DNA of 64,000 nt from contig NZ_FPJG01000006.1 of assembly GCF_900119165.1 (NCBI RefSeq), positions 6,138,001 to 6,202,000 of the forward strand. The letters run 5' to 3'. Shown here piece after piece: positions 25,646-33,933 of the stretch (positions within the stretch are counted from its first letter, which is position 1; the number at the start of each line of letters is the position of its first letter). This DNA is from Amycolatopsis australiensis. GTDB lineage: Bacteria > Actinomycetota > Actinomycetes > Mycobacteriales > Pseudonocardiaceae. Both the position numbers and the translations under genes were made by a program. Below the pieces are notes generated by a model. The model ran no database searches, was not told the origin of the DNA, and saw only the letters and a list, made by a program, of their open reading frames with translations.

Positions 25646-26170
25646 ATGACGAACGAACTCGAACACGCGAAGCAGCCGGTGAGCGCCGTGCTGGCCGGCC
25701 CGTACGGACACCCGTTCCACCCGATCCTGGTCACCGTCCCGATCGGTGCCTGGGTTTCCAGCCTCGTGTTCGACATCGGGTCGCTGATCGTCGACGACCC
25801 CGGGTTCCTGGCCCGCGGATCGGTCTGGCTCATCGCGATCGGCGTCGTCGGGGCGCTGGCCGCGGCCCTGATCGGCACCCTCGACCTGCTGGCGGTCCCG
25901 ACCGGTACCCGGGCGTTCCGCACCGGGCTGACGCACATGAGCCTCAACCTCGCCGTCACCGCCGCCTACGTCATCGGGTTCTTCTGGCGCCGGGCGTCTT
26001 CCGACGGGCCGGGAGCGGTCGGGACCGGCCCGCTGGTGCTGTCGGTGGCCGCGCTCCTCGCGCTCGCCGCGTCGGGATACCTCGGGGGAAAGCTCGCCTA
26101 CCACTACGGCGTCCGCGTCGCCGCCGAATCGACCCAGGCCGAGGGCTACGCGACCCGCCACCCCGCCTGA
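25646..26170 (+). CDS. DUF2231 membrane protein
   Basis: A 174-residue membrane protein with four hydrophobic segments and the DUF2231 hallmark GHPFHPILVTVPIGAW at about 22-37, whose two His may bind haem or metal. Its function is not established, though the domain is sometimes found in redox-linked membrane proteins. AAAGGAG precedes the ATG. It is followed after 27 bases by another membrane protein, forming an operon that faces a cysteine-containing regulator, which fits a redox or metal role. Confidence 0.8.
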   Translation: MTNELEHAKQPVSAVLAGPYGHPFHPILVTVPIGAWVSSLVFDIGSLIVDDPGFLARGSVWLIAIGVVGALAAALIGTLDLLAVPTGTRAFRTGLTHMSLNLAVTAAYVIGFFWRRASSDGPGAVGTGPLVLSVAALLALAASGYLGGKLAYHYGVRVAAESTQAEGYATRHPA

Positions 26171-26197
26171 CCCACCACCACACCGAGGAGACCGATC

Positions 26198-26602
26198 ATG
26201 AACATCGCCGCGCTCATCGCCTGGCTCGTCACCGCCGTGGGCGGCTTCGTGATGCTGGGCACGTGGATCGCCAAGGGCGGCACCCGCGAGCCGGCGCGCA
26301 GCCGCTTCTCCCCCGGGCTGATCTTCGGCCACTTCGCGCTCGCCGCGGCCGGGCTGGTCCTGTGGATCATCTACCTGATCGCCGGCGGCAAGACGCTGGC
26401 GTGGATCGCGTTCGTCCTGCTCGTGCCGGTGGCGGCGCTGGGCTTCACCATGCTGGCCCGGTGGCTCCCCGGCCGCCGCGCCCGGACCACCGACGCGCCG
26501 GAGCAGCACTTCCCCGTGGTCGTGGTCGGGGCGCACGGGCTGGTCGCGGTCGCGACGGTCGTCCTCGTGCTCCTCGCCGCGCTCGGCGTCGGCAACAGTT
26601 GA
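26198..26602 (+). CDS. Four-span membrane protein in DUF2231 operon
   Basis: A 134-residue integral membrane protein with hydrophobic segments at about 5-22, 43-63, 69-87 and 108-131. His-containing stretches (FGHFALAAAG, EQHFPVVVVGAHGLVA) could be metal or haem ligands. A GAGGAG precedes the ATG. It is probably co-transcribed with the DUF2231 gene. I do not recognise a named family. Confidence 0.75.
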   Translation: MNIAALIAWLVTAVGGFVMLGTWIAKGGTREPARSRFSPGLIFGHFALAAAGLVLWIIYLIAGGKTLAWIAFVLLVPVAALGFTMLARWLPGRRARTTDAPEQHFPVVVVGAHGLVAVATVVLVLLAALGVGNS

Positions 26603-26635
26603 CGCAGGCAACAGTTCGCGGGGTTGAGAGTCACG

Positions 26636-26683
26636 CGGTTTCCTCGTAGGTTCGAAGGAGCAGCCAGGACACACGAGGAACCG
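26636..26683 (+). promoter_or_regulatory. Leader hairpin before the STAS gene
   Basis: CGGTTTCCTCGT (26636-26647) can pair with ACGAGGAACCG (26673-26683), with one bulged base. The stem ends five bases before the start codon at 26688, so it could occlude translation. Function is inferred from pairing only. Confidence 0.4.
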
Positions 26684-26687
26684 GGAC

Positions 26688-27032
26688 ATGGACGCCGAAC
26701 CGAACATTCCGGCACTGGCCGGACCGCTGGAGATCCACACCGAGACCCGAGGCGACGGCGTCCGGACGATCCGGCTCGACGGCGCCGTCGACCTGACCGA
26801 CCGCGACCGGCTGCACGCCGAGTTCGACGCGGCGCTGGCGGCCCGTCCCACGGCCGTGGAAGTCGACATGACCGGGGTCGGCTTCTGCAGCTCGACCGGC
26901 CTGGAGGCGCTGGTGCGCCTCCAGGCCAGTGCGCGCGAAGCCCAGGTGCCGGTGCGGATCCGCCCGACGGCCCGCCTGCGCCGGCTCATCGACATCACGG
27001 GCTTGAGCGACGCCCTGAACCTGACCTCCTGA
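26688..27032 (+). CDS. STAS-domain anti-anti-sigma factor
   Basis: A 114-residue SpoIIAA-like protein. The core strand-loop is VEVDMTGVGFCSSTGLEAL (about 58-75). The position aligned with the phosphorylated Ser58 of SpoIIAA is Thr70, and the preceding Asp of the usual DSSG is Ser68. Unphosphorylated STAS proteins bind anti-sigma kinases and release a sigma factor. The kinase partner is not adjacent; an RsbW-like ATPase is encoded at 1256 but pairing is unproven. A hairpin precedes the start. Confidence 0.88.
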   Translation: MDAEPNIPALAGPLEIHTETRGDGVRTIRLDGAVDLTDRDRLHAEFDAALAARPTAVEVDMTGVGFCSSTGLEALVRLQASAREAQVPVRIRPTARLRRLIDITGLSDALNLTS

Positions 27033-27095
27033 CCTCCTGACCCCGCCAGGGTGCGGGCGCGTCCGCGCGGGGGCCTGCGCCGCTAGGGTGCGGGC

Positions 27096-27503
27096 ATGAC
27101 GACGTTGCCGAGCAGCCCGGTCCTCGTCCGCACGTGGTTCGGGGACGACGACGCCTGGGCCGCCCTCGCCGAAGAAGCCCGCACCCCCAGCGAAGACGGC
27201 TTCCTCGCGCATCTCAGCCTCGTCGACGACCGGGCGTTCGAAGGCATGGACGCGGACGCGTTGCGGGCGAAGCAAACGGCCGGGCCGATCGTCTCCTTCC
27301 TCGCGGACGAGACGACCCTCACCAGCGCGGAGCACCCCGTCCTGGCGGTCTGGGTGCTGCCGCGCGCGGACGGCGGCTTCCGGCCGTTCCGGGTGCTGCC
27401 CGCCCACCTGTGGAGCGTGGAGAACAACATCAACCTGGCCAACATGGACTGGGCCGACTTCACCACTTCGACCGGCGAGGACGGCGTCTTCCGCGGGTTC
27501 TGA
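27096..27503 (+). CDS. DUF6924-like protein
   Basis: A 135-residue soluble protein. LVRTWFGDDDAWAAL at the start, the middle LSLVDDRAFEGMDADAL and the end HLWSVENNINLANMDWADF match my memory of the DUF6924 family, widespread in actinomycetes and of unknown role. Family identity is from recall, not a search. It is monocistronic, 63 bases after the STAS gene, and converges on an SDR gene. Confidence 0.7.
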   Translation: MTTLPSSPVLVRTWFGDDDAWAALAEEARTPSEDGFLAHLSLVDDRAFEGMDADALRAKQTAGPIVSFLADETTLTSAEHPVLAVWVLPRADGGFRPFRVLPAHLWSVENNINLANMDWADFTTSTGEDGVFRGF

Positions 27504-27525
27504 CGAGCCGCTCCACAGTGGACGG

Positions 27526-28245
27526 TCAGCGCGTGGTGTGCGCGCCGCCGTTGACGTGCAGGGTCTGGCCGGTGATGTGCCGGGCGCCCGCCGAGGCCAG
27601 GAAGTACGCGGTTTCCGCGATGTCGCGCGGGTGCCCGGCCCGCCCGTTGTGCGTCGCCGCGATGAGCGCCTCCCGCCGCTGCTCGCTGAGCTGCCCGCGG
27701 AAGAAGTCCGTTTCGGCGATGTAGCCCGGCGAGATCAGGTTGGCGGTGAGGCCCTTCGGGCCGACCTGCGCGGAAAGCCCGGCCGTCCACGCGGCCAGCG
27801 CGGCTTTCGCCGCACCGTAGGACGAGGACGCGTATTCGGCGCCGATCGACCCGACGTTGACGATCGTGCCGCCCGGGCGCAGCTTGCCGAGCACCGCGGT
27901 GGTCGTCAGCACGGCGCTGAGCAGGTTGGCGTCCAGGTTCGCCCGCCACGCCGCGAGCACGCCCGGCAGCCCCGGCTCCGGTTCGGCACCGAGATCGGTG
28001 TTGCCGCCGGCCATGTTGACGACCACGTCGAGCTCCGGGCCCAGCTCGTCCGCCAGCCGGGTGACCTGCGCGGGATCGGTGGCGTCGCACGGGATGGGCC
28101 GGACGTCGAGCTCGGCGGCCGCGCGGTCGAGCTTGGCGGCGTCGCGGCCGGTGACGACGACGCTGTCGCCGTCCGCGCGGAACCGCGCGGCGACGGCCTT
28201 GCCGAGGCCGGACCCGCCTCCGGTGACCAGCACGATGCGACTCAC
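27526..28245 (-). CDS. Short-chain dehydrogenase/reductase
   Basis: A 239-residue SDR with the cofactor motif TGGGSGLG near the N-terminus, NMAGG (NNAG variant), catalytic Ser in NVGSIGA and YGAAK (Y-x-x-x-K). The basic residues after strand 2 (GRDAAKL) favour NADP. It probably oxidises or reduces a small alcohol or ketone. The GTG at 28245 follows GGAGGT; the frame upstream to 28308 crosses the operator. It is divergent from a MarR regulator and is its likely target. Confidence 0.9.
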   Translation of the reverse strand: MSRIVLVTGGGSGLGKAVAARFRADGDSVVVTGRDAAKLDRAAAELDVRPIPCDATDPAQVTRLADELGPELDVVVNMAGGNTDLGAEPEPGLPGVLAAWRANLDANLLSAVLTTTAVLGKLRPGGTIVNVGSIGAEYASSSYGAAKAALAAWTAGLSAQVGPKGLTANLISPGYIAETDFFRGQLSEQRREALIAATHNGRAGHPRDIAETAYFLASAGARHITGQTLHVNGGAHTTR

Positions 28246-28261
28246 AGCTACCTCCACCTCT

Positions 28262-28285
28262 GCTACGTTTAGCTCTAAACATAGC
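28262..28285. promoter_or_regulatory. MarR operator between SDR and regulator
   Basis: GCTACGTTTAG (28262-28272), CT, then CTAAACATAGC (28275-28285) form a 24-base palindrome with one mismatch. It lies between two divergent start codons and is AT-rich relative to its surroundings, which suits a MarR dimer site. Confidence 0.75.
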
Positions 28286-28300
28286 AACGGGAGGGCGACG

Positions 28301-28852
28301 GTGTCCAACGACAGCTACCCGATGGAAGCGATCCTGCGCTGGCCGGCCGCGGACATCGCGGCGGCGTGGGAGCGCGAGCTCCCCGGTGTGCGCACCGAAT
28401 CGATCGAGGTCATCACGCCGGCGTGGCGCGTCGCCAAGCTCCTGGCCGACGACCGCCGCCGGACGCTGGCCGCATTGGGGATCGACCCGTCGACCCTGGA
28501 CCTGCTGAGCGTGATCCGGCGGGCGGGACCGCCCTACGAGCTGACGACTCGCGAGATCACCCGCCGGACCCTGGTGACGGCGGGCGCGGTCTCGCAGCGG
28601 GTGGCGCGCGCGGAGGAGGCGGGGCTGGTCGAGCGAGCACCGTCGACGGCCTCGCGCCGAGCGGTGGGGGTCAGGCTGACGGAAGCGGGACATACGCTGA
28701 TCGAGGCGACGGTACGCCGCCTGCTGGAGCACGAGGCGGACCTCATCGGCGCCTTGACGCGCGAGGAACGCACGACACTGACCGGCTTGCTCGCCAAGCT
28801 GGAGGCGAGCTTGCACGCCCGCGCGGAGTCCCGGGCCCGCGGGGAGAGGTGA
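28301..28852 (+). CDS. MarR-family regulator
   Basis: A 183-residue winged-helix regulator. The HTH lies at about 75-120 (LTTREITRRTLVTAGAVSQR), the wing at APSTASRRAVGVRLT, and a long C-terminal dimerisation helix follows. The GTG at 28301 is preceded by GGAGGG; the ATG at 28322 is the alternative. It faces the SDR gene over a near-perfect palindrome, the usual layout for an autoregulated MarR repressor of a detoxifying reductase. Confidence 0.88.
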   Translation: MSNDSYPMEAILRWPAADIAAAWERELPGVRTESIEVITPAWRVAKLLADDRRRTLAALGIDPSTLDLLSVIRRAGPPYELTTREITRRTLVTAGAVSQRVARAEEAGLVERAPSTASRRAVGVRLTEAGHTLIEATVRRLLEHEADLIGALTREERTTLTGLLAKLEASLHARAESRARGER

Positions 28853-29178
28853 GGTTCGAGGGCGCCGGGGCACGGCCGGAGCGGCCCGCAAGGAGGCGAA
28901 CCTCGACGCCCGCACGGCCACGCCCGGCCTAGCCACTCCCCCGCGAATCCCGTCCCGAACTCCACCGGCCGCGCGGCCCTCCCGCGAATACCGCGGCCGC
29001 AAGCACCACCGACCACCCGGCCCAGGCCCCCGGCTACCGCAGCCCCAAGCACCACCGGCCCCCAGGTCACCCTGCACCCGGTCGCCGTCACCTCCGCGTG
29101 CGGAGCCGCCACCTCCGCGAGGTGTAGCTCGGCCGCCGGGCGGGTATCACTCCCGCCACCTGCAGAAGGGAAGCGGTC
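28853..29178. other. Non-coding GC-rich stretch with short repeats
   Basis: No credible gene. An 8-base inverted repeat (GAGGTTCG at 28851-28858 and CGAACCTC at 28897-28904) may terminate the MarR transcript. Between about 28970 and 29070 there are loose repeats around CCGCGAATMCCG and CGCAAGCACCACCG. The frames crossing it are Pro/Arg-rich artefacts. Confidence 0.5.
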
Positions 29179-29340
29179 ATGGGACTTCTCATCGGGCTAC
29201 TCGTGATCTGGGCCGTCCTCGTGGTCCTCGGCATCGTCATCAAGGGCCTCTTCTGGCTGATCATCGTGGGCGCGGTGCTGTTCGTCGCCACCGCGGTGAT
29301 CGGCTTCGTCAAGCGGGAGGCGCTCGGCAGGCGACACTGA
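29179..29340 (+). CDS. Small two-span hydrophobic protein
   Basis: A 53-residue protein made almost wholly of two membrane segments (about 3-22 and 24-46), ending in KREALGRRH. Short hydrophobic proteins of this form are common in actinomycetes and poorly understood. GAAGGGAAG upstream of the ATG is a reasonable ribosome-binding site. It precedes another membrane protein gene on the same strand by 58 bases. Confidence 0.7.
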   Translation: MGLLIGLLVIWAVLVVLGIVIKGLFWLIIVGAVLFVATAVIGFVKREALGRRH

Positions 29341-29398
29341 CCAGCCAGAAATGGTCGCTCGATCAGCGGGTCATCCGAAAGAGTGCTATTCGATCTCC

Positions 29399-29899
29399 AT
29401 GACTGATTCAGCGAACTACCCGAACCACCCCGATTCCGCGACCACCGGCCACCCCGTTGCCGCCGAGCGGCCCAGCACCGTCGAAGGCGCTTTCTGGGCG
29501 TTCATCGCCTCGACGGTGCTCGGGCTCGTCGGCGGCGTGCTCATCTTCGCCAGTCGCGACGCGATCGCCGCCGCGTTGCGCGATTCCACCAGACGAAGCG
29601 GCGGCACCCTCACCGACGCGCAGATCGACCAGGCGGTGAACATCACGATGATCGTGGCGCTCGTGATCGCCGTGATCATCGCCGCGCTGTACCTGCTGTT
29701 CGCGTTCAAGCTGCGGGCCGGCCGGAACTGGGCGCGGATAGTGCTCACGGTCATCACCGCCCTGCAGCTGATCTCGCTGCTGGCCGGGCAGAGCACGGTC
29801 CTCGGCTACGTCAGCGTGGCCGCCGCCGTCGTCGGGGTGATTCTGTCGTTCCTCACCCCGTCGAATGCTTATTTCGCGGCGGCCGCGCGGATCCGCTGA
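29399..29899 (+). CDS. Four-span membrane protein
   Basis: A 166-residue protein. The first 35 residues are polar (NYPNHPDSATTGHP), then four hydrophobic segments at about 38-58, 82-104, 111-130 and 132-150. The motif RAGRNWARIVLTV matches a group of uncharacterised actinobacterial membrane proteins. The ATG at 29399 lacks a ribosome-binding site, but a TATTCG at 29387-29392 would place the transcript start at the ATG, so it may be leaderless. Confidence 0.75.
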   Translation: MTDSANYPNHPDSATTGHPVAAERPSTVEGAFWAFIASTVLGLVGGVLIFASRDAIAAALRDSTRRSGGTLTDAQIDQAVNITMIVALVIAVIIAALYLLFAFKLRAGRNWARIVLTVITALQLISLLAGQSTVLGYVSVAAAVVGVILSFLTPSNAYFAAAARIR

Positions 29900-29904
29900 C
29901 CGAT

Positions 29905-30069
29905 TCACCCTTCCGGTTCGTCGTCGTCCTCGCCGGGGACGATCACGTCGGGACCGGTGGCGCCGGGGCCGAATCCGTCGGCCGTTTCCGGCGCTCCCGG
30001 TCCCGGGTCGGCGGCCGCGATTTCCTGCTCGCCCACGTGCGGATCCGGTTCGAACGGCGAAGTCGTCAT
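29905..30069 (-). CDS. Small acidic disordered protein
   Basis: A 54-residue Pro/Gly/Asp/Glu-rich peptide ending in GEDDDEPEG. It is probably disordered. The ATG at 30069 lies 32 bases after the DinB gene on the same strand, with no clear ribosome-binding site. No family is known to me. It ends five bases from the convergent membrane gene. Confidence 0.45.
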   Translation of the reverse strand: MTTSPFEPDPHVGEQEIAAADPGPGAPETADGFGPGATGPDVIVPGEDDDEPEG

Positions 30070-30101
30070 GCGGCCGGCATACCCGGCAGGCGGCGTTTCA
30101 T

Positions 30102-30578
30102 TCACCGGCCGGTCGAGCCGTCGATCAGTTCGCGCAGGATGTCGGCGTGACCGGCGTGGCGGCCGGTCTCCTCGATCATGTGGACCAGCGCCCAGCGCAT
30201 CGACGGCGGTGTGCCACCCGGCCGGGCCACCGGCTCGGTCAGGTCGGTGCACGCGTCGATCACCGCGTTGGCCTCCCGGACGGCGGCGCGGTAGCCCGCC
30301 AGCACCGCCGCCGCCGTCTCGTCCGGACGCGGCCGGAACGTGCCCGGCCAGTCCCGGGGACGTTCACCGAGGAAGGTGAACCGTTCGACGTGGGTGAGGT
30401 GCCGCACCAGGCCCAGCAGGGACGTCCCTGACGGCACGCCCGGCGCGCGGACGCGGGGTTCCGGCACGCCTTCGGCCTTGGCGGCCACGGCGGCACGCAG
30501 CTGGTCGAGAAAACCGCGCAGGACGTCCTTCTCGCCGGGCCCGGTCCGCGGGGGCGGGGTGTCACGTCGGCGGGGCAT
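30102..30578 (-). CDS. DinB-family protein (DUF664)
   Basis: A 158-residue four-helix protein of the DinB/DUF664 group, related to mycothiol-dependent enzymes. The metal-binding His are seen in LVRHLTHVERF and near the end in HMIEETGRHAGHADILRE. Members may carry out thiol transfer or isomerisation, but most are uncharacterised. Its start overlaps the methyltransferase stop by 17 bases, so the two are co-translated. Confidence 0.82.
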   Translation of the reverse strand: MPRRRDTPPPRTGPGEKDVLRGFLDQLRAAVAAKAEGVPEPRVRAPGVPSGTSLLGLVRHLTHVERFTFLGERPRDWPGTFRPRPDETAAAVLAGYRAAVREANAVIDACTDLTEPVARPGGTPPSMRWALVHMIEETGRHAGHADILRELIDGSTGR

Positions 30579-31215
30579 GAAAATCCTCCTCGGAGGTCCA
30601 GCGCGTCCGGCGGATCAGCAGCAGCTGGTCGACGACTTCGGCGCGCTGCCCGCCGGGCCCGGCCGCCCGCCGGGGAAGCACGTCGGCGCGTTCGACCGTC
30701 CACTCCCGGGGGTCGAGCGAGAGCGTCCCGGCCACTTCGCGCGGGGACGGCAACCGGTCGCCGGAGCTCCAGGACCACGGCGTGACCGACCCGTGGTCGA
30801 CGACCAGCAGCCGTCCCCCCGGCGAGAGCGCCTCCGCGGCCCGCCGCAGGACCCGGGCTCGCGCGAGGGGGAACGGCGTGTGCAGGTACGGCACCGATAC
30901 GAGGTCGAAGCGGCCCTCGGGGAACGTCTCGGCCAGATCGTGGCGCTCGGCCTTGACGCGGTGGCCGAGCCCGAGGCCGCGGGCCCGGCCGGTCAGGCGG
31001 GCGATCGCGACGCGGGAGAGGTCGGCCGCGGTCACGCGCCAGCCGCGCCGGGCGAGCCACAGCGTGTCACCGCCGGCGCCGCAACCCAGGTCGAGCGCCG
31101 TGCCCGGGCCGAGGGTGGCGGCGACTTCGGTGAGCCGGACGTTGGCGCGCGGCGCGGGCCGCCGGGTCCCGTAGTGCCGGTCCCAGAAGCGGGCGGCCTC
31201 TTCGGTGACGGTCAT
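30562..31215 (-). CDS. Class I SAM-dependent methyltransferase
   Basis: A 217-residue methyltransferase. Motif I is ALDLGCGAGGDTLWL, followed by Asp in TAADLS and motif II VSVPYLHTPF. The fold and length resemble the thiopurine/tellurite-resistance type. The ATG at 31215 is chosen over longer frames reaching 31437 that run antisense to the XRE gene. It overlaps the DinB gene, forming a two-gene operon divergent from the XRE-cupin regulator 58 bases away. Confidence 0.85.
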   Translation of the reverse strand: MTVTEEAARFWDRHYGTRRPAPRANVRLTEVAATLGPGTALDLGCGAGGDTLWLARRGWRVTAADLSRVAIARLTGRARGLGLGHRVKAERHDLAETFPEGRFDLVSVPYLHTPFPLARARVLRRAAEALSPGGRLLVVDHGSVTPWSWSSGDRLPSPREVAGTLSLDPREWTVERADVLPRRAAGPGGQRAEVVDQLLLIRRTRWTSEEDFHAPPT

Positions 31216-31273
31216 GCGGCCCACCTTGCCCCGCACCTGCCGGGGTGGCACGCCTTCTTGCGGTTTCGGCAAG

Positions 31274-31870
31274 ATGGCCGGGGTGAGCGACGACTTCGAG
31301 GACGTGCTGCACGCCGTCGGCCCGCGGCTGCGGGCACTGCGCCGCGCCCGCGGGCTGACGCTCGCCGAGCTGGCCGTCACGACCGGCGTGTCGGAAAGCA
31401 CGCTGTCCCGGCTGGAAAGCGGGCAGCGGCGAGCCACCCTGGAACTGTTGCTGCCGCTGGCCCGCGCCTACCGCGTCCCGCTGGACGACCTGGTGGGCGC
31501 GCCGCCGACCGGCGACCCGCGGATCCACTTGACGCCGATCCACCGGCACGGCATGACGTTCGTCCCGCTGTCGCGGCGGCCGGGCGGCATGCAGGCGTAC
31601 AAGATGATCATCCCCGGCGACGGCCCGCGCGAGCCGGACCACCGGTCGCACGACGGCTGCGAATGGCTCTACGTGCTCCACGGGCAGCTGCGGCTGGTCC
31701 TCGGCGAACACGATCTGGTGCTGCCGGCGGGCGAGGCGGCGGAGTTCGACACGACGCTGCCGCACTGGCTGGGCAGTGCCGACGGGAATCCCGTCGAGCT
31801 GCTGATCCTCTTCGGACAACACGGCGAACGGGCCCACCTGCGCGCCCGCGCGGCGGCCCGCCGCCGGTGA
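31274..31870 (+). CDS. XRE regulator with cupin domain
   Basis: A 198-residue two-domain regulator. The HTH spans about 15-70 (LRALRRARGLTLAELAVTTG, then SESTLSRLESG). The C-terminal cupin (about 115-190) has DHRSHDGCEWLYVLHG, the metal- or ligand-binding strand pattern. Such proteins sense small metabolites through the cupin. The ATG at 31274 or GTG at 31283 are both possible. It is divergent from the methyltransferase/DinB operon, its likely target, and converges on lutC. Confidence 0.88.
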   Translation: MAGVSDDFEDVLHAVGPRLRALRRARGLTLAELAVTTGVSESTLSRLESGQRRATLELLLPLARAYRVPLDDLVGAPPTGDPRIHLTPIHRHGMTFVPLSRRPGGMQAYKMIIPGDGPREPDHRSHDGCEWLYVLHGQLRLVLGEHDLVLPAGEAAEFDTTLPHWLGSADGNPVELLILFGQHGERAHLRARAAARRR

Positions 31871-31879
31871 CCGAGCCCG

Positions 31880-32473
31880 TCAGGGGGCCACGAGGATGAC
31901 GTGCAGGGTTCTCGGCCCGTGCACGCCTTCCACCCGCGTCAGCTCGATGTCGCTGGTGGCGCTGGGGCCGCTGATCCACGTCTGCGGGCGCGCCGGATCC
32001 AGCGCGGCGACGGCGTGCGGCACCCCCGGCACGATCTGGTCTTCGCGCAGCACGCACATGTGCACGTCCGGCACGAGGCTCAGCGCGCGACGGCCCTGTC
32101 CGCGGCCGTGGTCGAGCACGATGGTGCCGGTGGCGGCGATGCCGAGCGCGGCCGTGGTGACGACGGCGTCGAACCCGGCCAGCTCCGCCGTGGTCCGGAC
32201 CGCGGACGCGGGCACGCCGTCCACCTCGGCCGGAAACCCGTCCGGCACCAGAACTTTCCGCGCGGGGCCCAGCGCCGCCCGGATCGTCTCCGGCAGCGAA
32301 GCGGTCGTGCAGCGGGTGAGCGTGGCGCGGTAGCCGGCCACTCGCTCGGCGAACAGCTCGACGAAGTCGTTCGCCACAGCCGAACGGTACCCGCGTGGAA
32401 CGTCCACTTCGGACCGGTCGGCGTTCCGCAGCGCACCACGGACGGCCGCCAGGATCTCTTCGCGCGCGCTCAT
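31880..32473 (-). CDS. lutC: Lactate utilisation protein C (LUD domain)
   Basis: A 197-residue LUD-domain protein, the third subunit of the LutABC L-lactate oxidase complex. The family motif GIAATGTIVLDHG and the end HGPRTLHVILV are present. LutC has no cluster-binding cysteines of its own. The ATG overlaps the lutB stop as ATGA, so the genes are translationally coupled. The complex oxidises L-lactate to pyruvate on the cytoplasmic face of the membrane. Confidence 0.88.
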   Translation of the reverse strand: MSAREEILAAVRGALRNADRSEVDVPRGYRSAVANDFVELFAERVAGYRATLTRCTTASLPETIRAALGPARKVLVPDGFPAEVDGVPASAVRTTAELAGFDAVVTTAALGIAATGTIVLDHGRGQGRRALSLVPDVHMCVLREDQIVPGVPHAVAALDPARPQTWISGPSATSDIELTRVEGVHGPRTLHVILVAP

Positions 32474-33933
32474 CGCTTCCGCCACCACACGCGGAACGGC
32501 TCGCGCGGCGGAGCGGGCAAGTCACGGGCGTTCGTCCACAGTGAACCGGGCCACGGCAGCCACGACACCGCGCGGCGGCCGCCCGGCAGCACCCGGCGCC
32601 CGAACCGGGTCACGGCCCGGTTCGCCACCGCCAGCCCGCGTTCGGCCCACCCGAGCCGCCGGACGTCGGACAGCACCCAGGAGGCCGTCTTCATCGCCAC
32701 CGCCTCGGGTTCCGGCGGCCGGCCGCGGTGCGCGTCCACCACCCGGGATCGCAGGTGCACCAAGACTTCGGGGATGTCGATCCGCACCGGGCACGCCTCG
32801 AAGCAGGCCCCGCACAGACTGGAGGCGTAGGGCAGCGAGTCGGTCTGCTCGTCGACACCGACGCCCTTGAGCAGCGGGTTGAGGATCGCTCCGATCGGTC
32901 CCGGGTAGACCGAGCCGTAGGCGTGGCCGCCGGTGCGCTCGTAGACCGGGCACACGTTCAGGCGCGCCGAGCACCGGATGCACCGCAGCGCCTGACGGCC
33001 GACGTCGTCGGCGAGCGCCCGCGTGCGGCCGTTGTCCAGCAGGACCACGTGCATCTCCCGCGGCCCGTCCGCGGGGGCCGGTCCCGACCAGGTCGAGGTG
33101 TACGGGTTCATCCGCTCCCCCGTGCTCGACCGCGGCAGCAGCTGGAGGAAGACGTCCAGGTCGGACCAGGTCGGGACGACCTTCTCGATGCCGACCACCG
33201 AAACGAGCACCTCGGGCAGCGTCAGGCACATCCGGCCGTTGCCCTCCGACTCGACGACGACCAGGGTGCCGCTCTCGGCGACCGCGAAGTTCGCCCCCGA
33301 CACGGCCATCTTCGCGCGCAGGAACTTCTCCCGCAGGTGCAGCCGGGCGGCGCCGGCCAGCTCGGCCGGGTCGTCGGTCAGGCCCGCGGGCGCCGGACGT
33401 CCCGCCGCGGCCATCTCGCGCCGGAAGATCTCCCGGATCTCCGCGCGGTTGCGGTGGATCGCCGGCACCAGGATGTGGCTGGGCAGGTCGGCGCCGAGCT
33501 GCACGATCAGCTCGGCCAGGTCGGTCTCCCACGCCGTGATGCCGTGCCCGGCGAGAACTTCGTTGAGCCCGATTTCCTGCGTCGCCATCGACTTGACCTT
33601 GACGACCTCGTCGGCACCGTGGTCCCGCGCGATCCCGGCGACGATCTCGCACGCCTCCCGCGCGTCCCGCGCCCAGTGCACGGTCGTGCCCCGGGCCCGC
33701 AGGGCGGCTTCGAGGGTCAGCAGGTGCTCGTCGAGCCGCCGCAGGGTGTTGTCCTTGATCGCCGCGCCGGCCAGGCGCAGTTCCTCCCACTCGACCACCT
33801 CGCCGACCACGGCCGCGCGCTTGGCGCGGATCGTGCCGGTGGCGTGCGCGAGGTTGCGGCGCAGCTGCGTGTCGGCCAGCGCTCGCCTGGCCGCCTCGGG
33901 AAACGCGGGCATGCCGACGAACGTGGCGCTCAC
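32470..33933 (-). CDS. lutB: Lactate utilisation iron-sulfur protein B
   Basis: A 487-residue protein with an N-terminal LUD domain (about 60-300) and a C-terminal ferredoxin-type domain holding two 4Fe-4S motifs: CIRCSARLNVCP and CGACFEACP. It passes electrons from lactate to the quinone pool as part of LutABC. The GTG at 33933 follows GAGGAGG and overlaps the lutA stop as GTGA. The length matches the family. Confidence 0.93.
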   Translation of the reverse strand: MSATFVGMPAFPEAARRALADTQLRRNLAHATGTIRAKRAAVVGEVVEWEELRLAGAAIKDNTLRRLDEHLLTLEAALRARGTTVHWARDAREACEIVAGIARDHGADEVVKVKSMATQEIGLNEVLAGHGITAWETDLAELIVQLGADLPSHILVPAIHRNRAEIREIFRREMAAAGRPAPAGLTDDPAELAGAARLHLREKFLRAKMAVSGANFAVAESGTLVVVESEGNGRMCLTLPEVLVSVVGIEKVVPTWSDLDVFLQLLPRSSTGERMNPYTSTWSGPAPADGPREMHVVLLDNGRTRALADDVGRQALRCIRCSARLNVCPVYERTGGHAYGSVYPGPIGAILNPLLKGVGVDEQTDSLPYASSLCGACFEACPVRIDIPEVLVHLRSRVVDAHRGRPPEPEAVAMKTASWVLSDVRRLGWAERGLAVANRAVTRFGRRVLPGGRRAVSWLPWPGSLWTNARDLPAPPREPFRVWWRKR

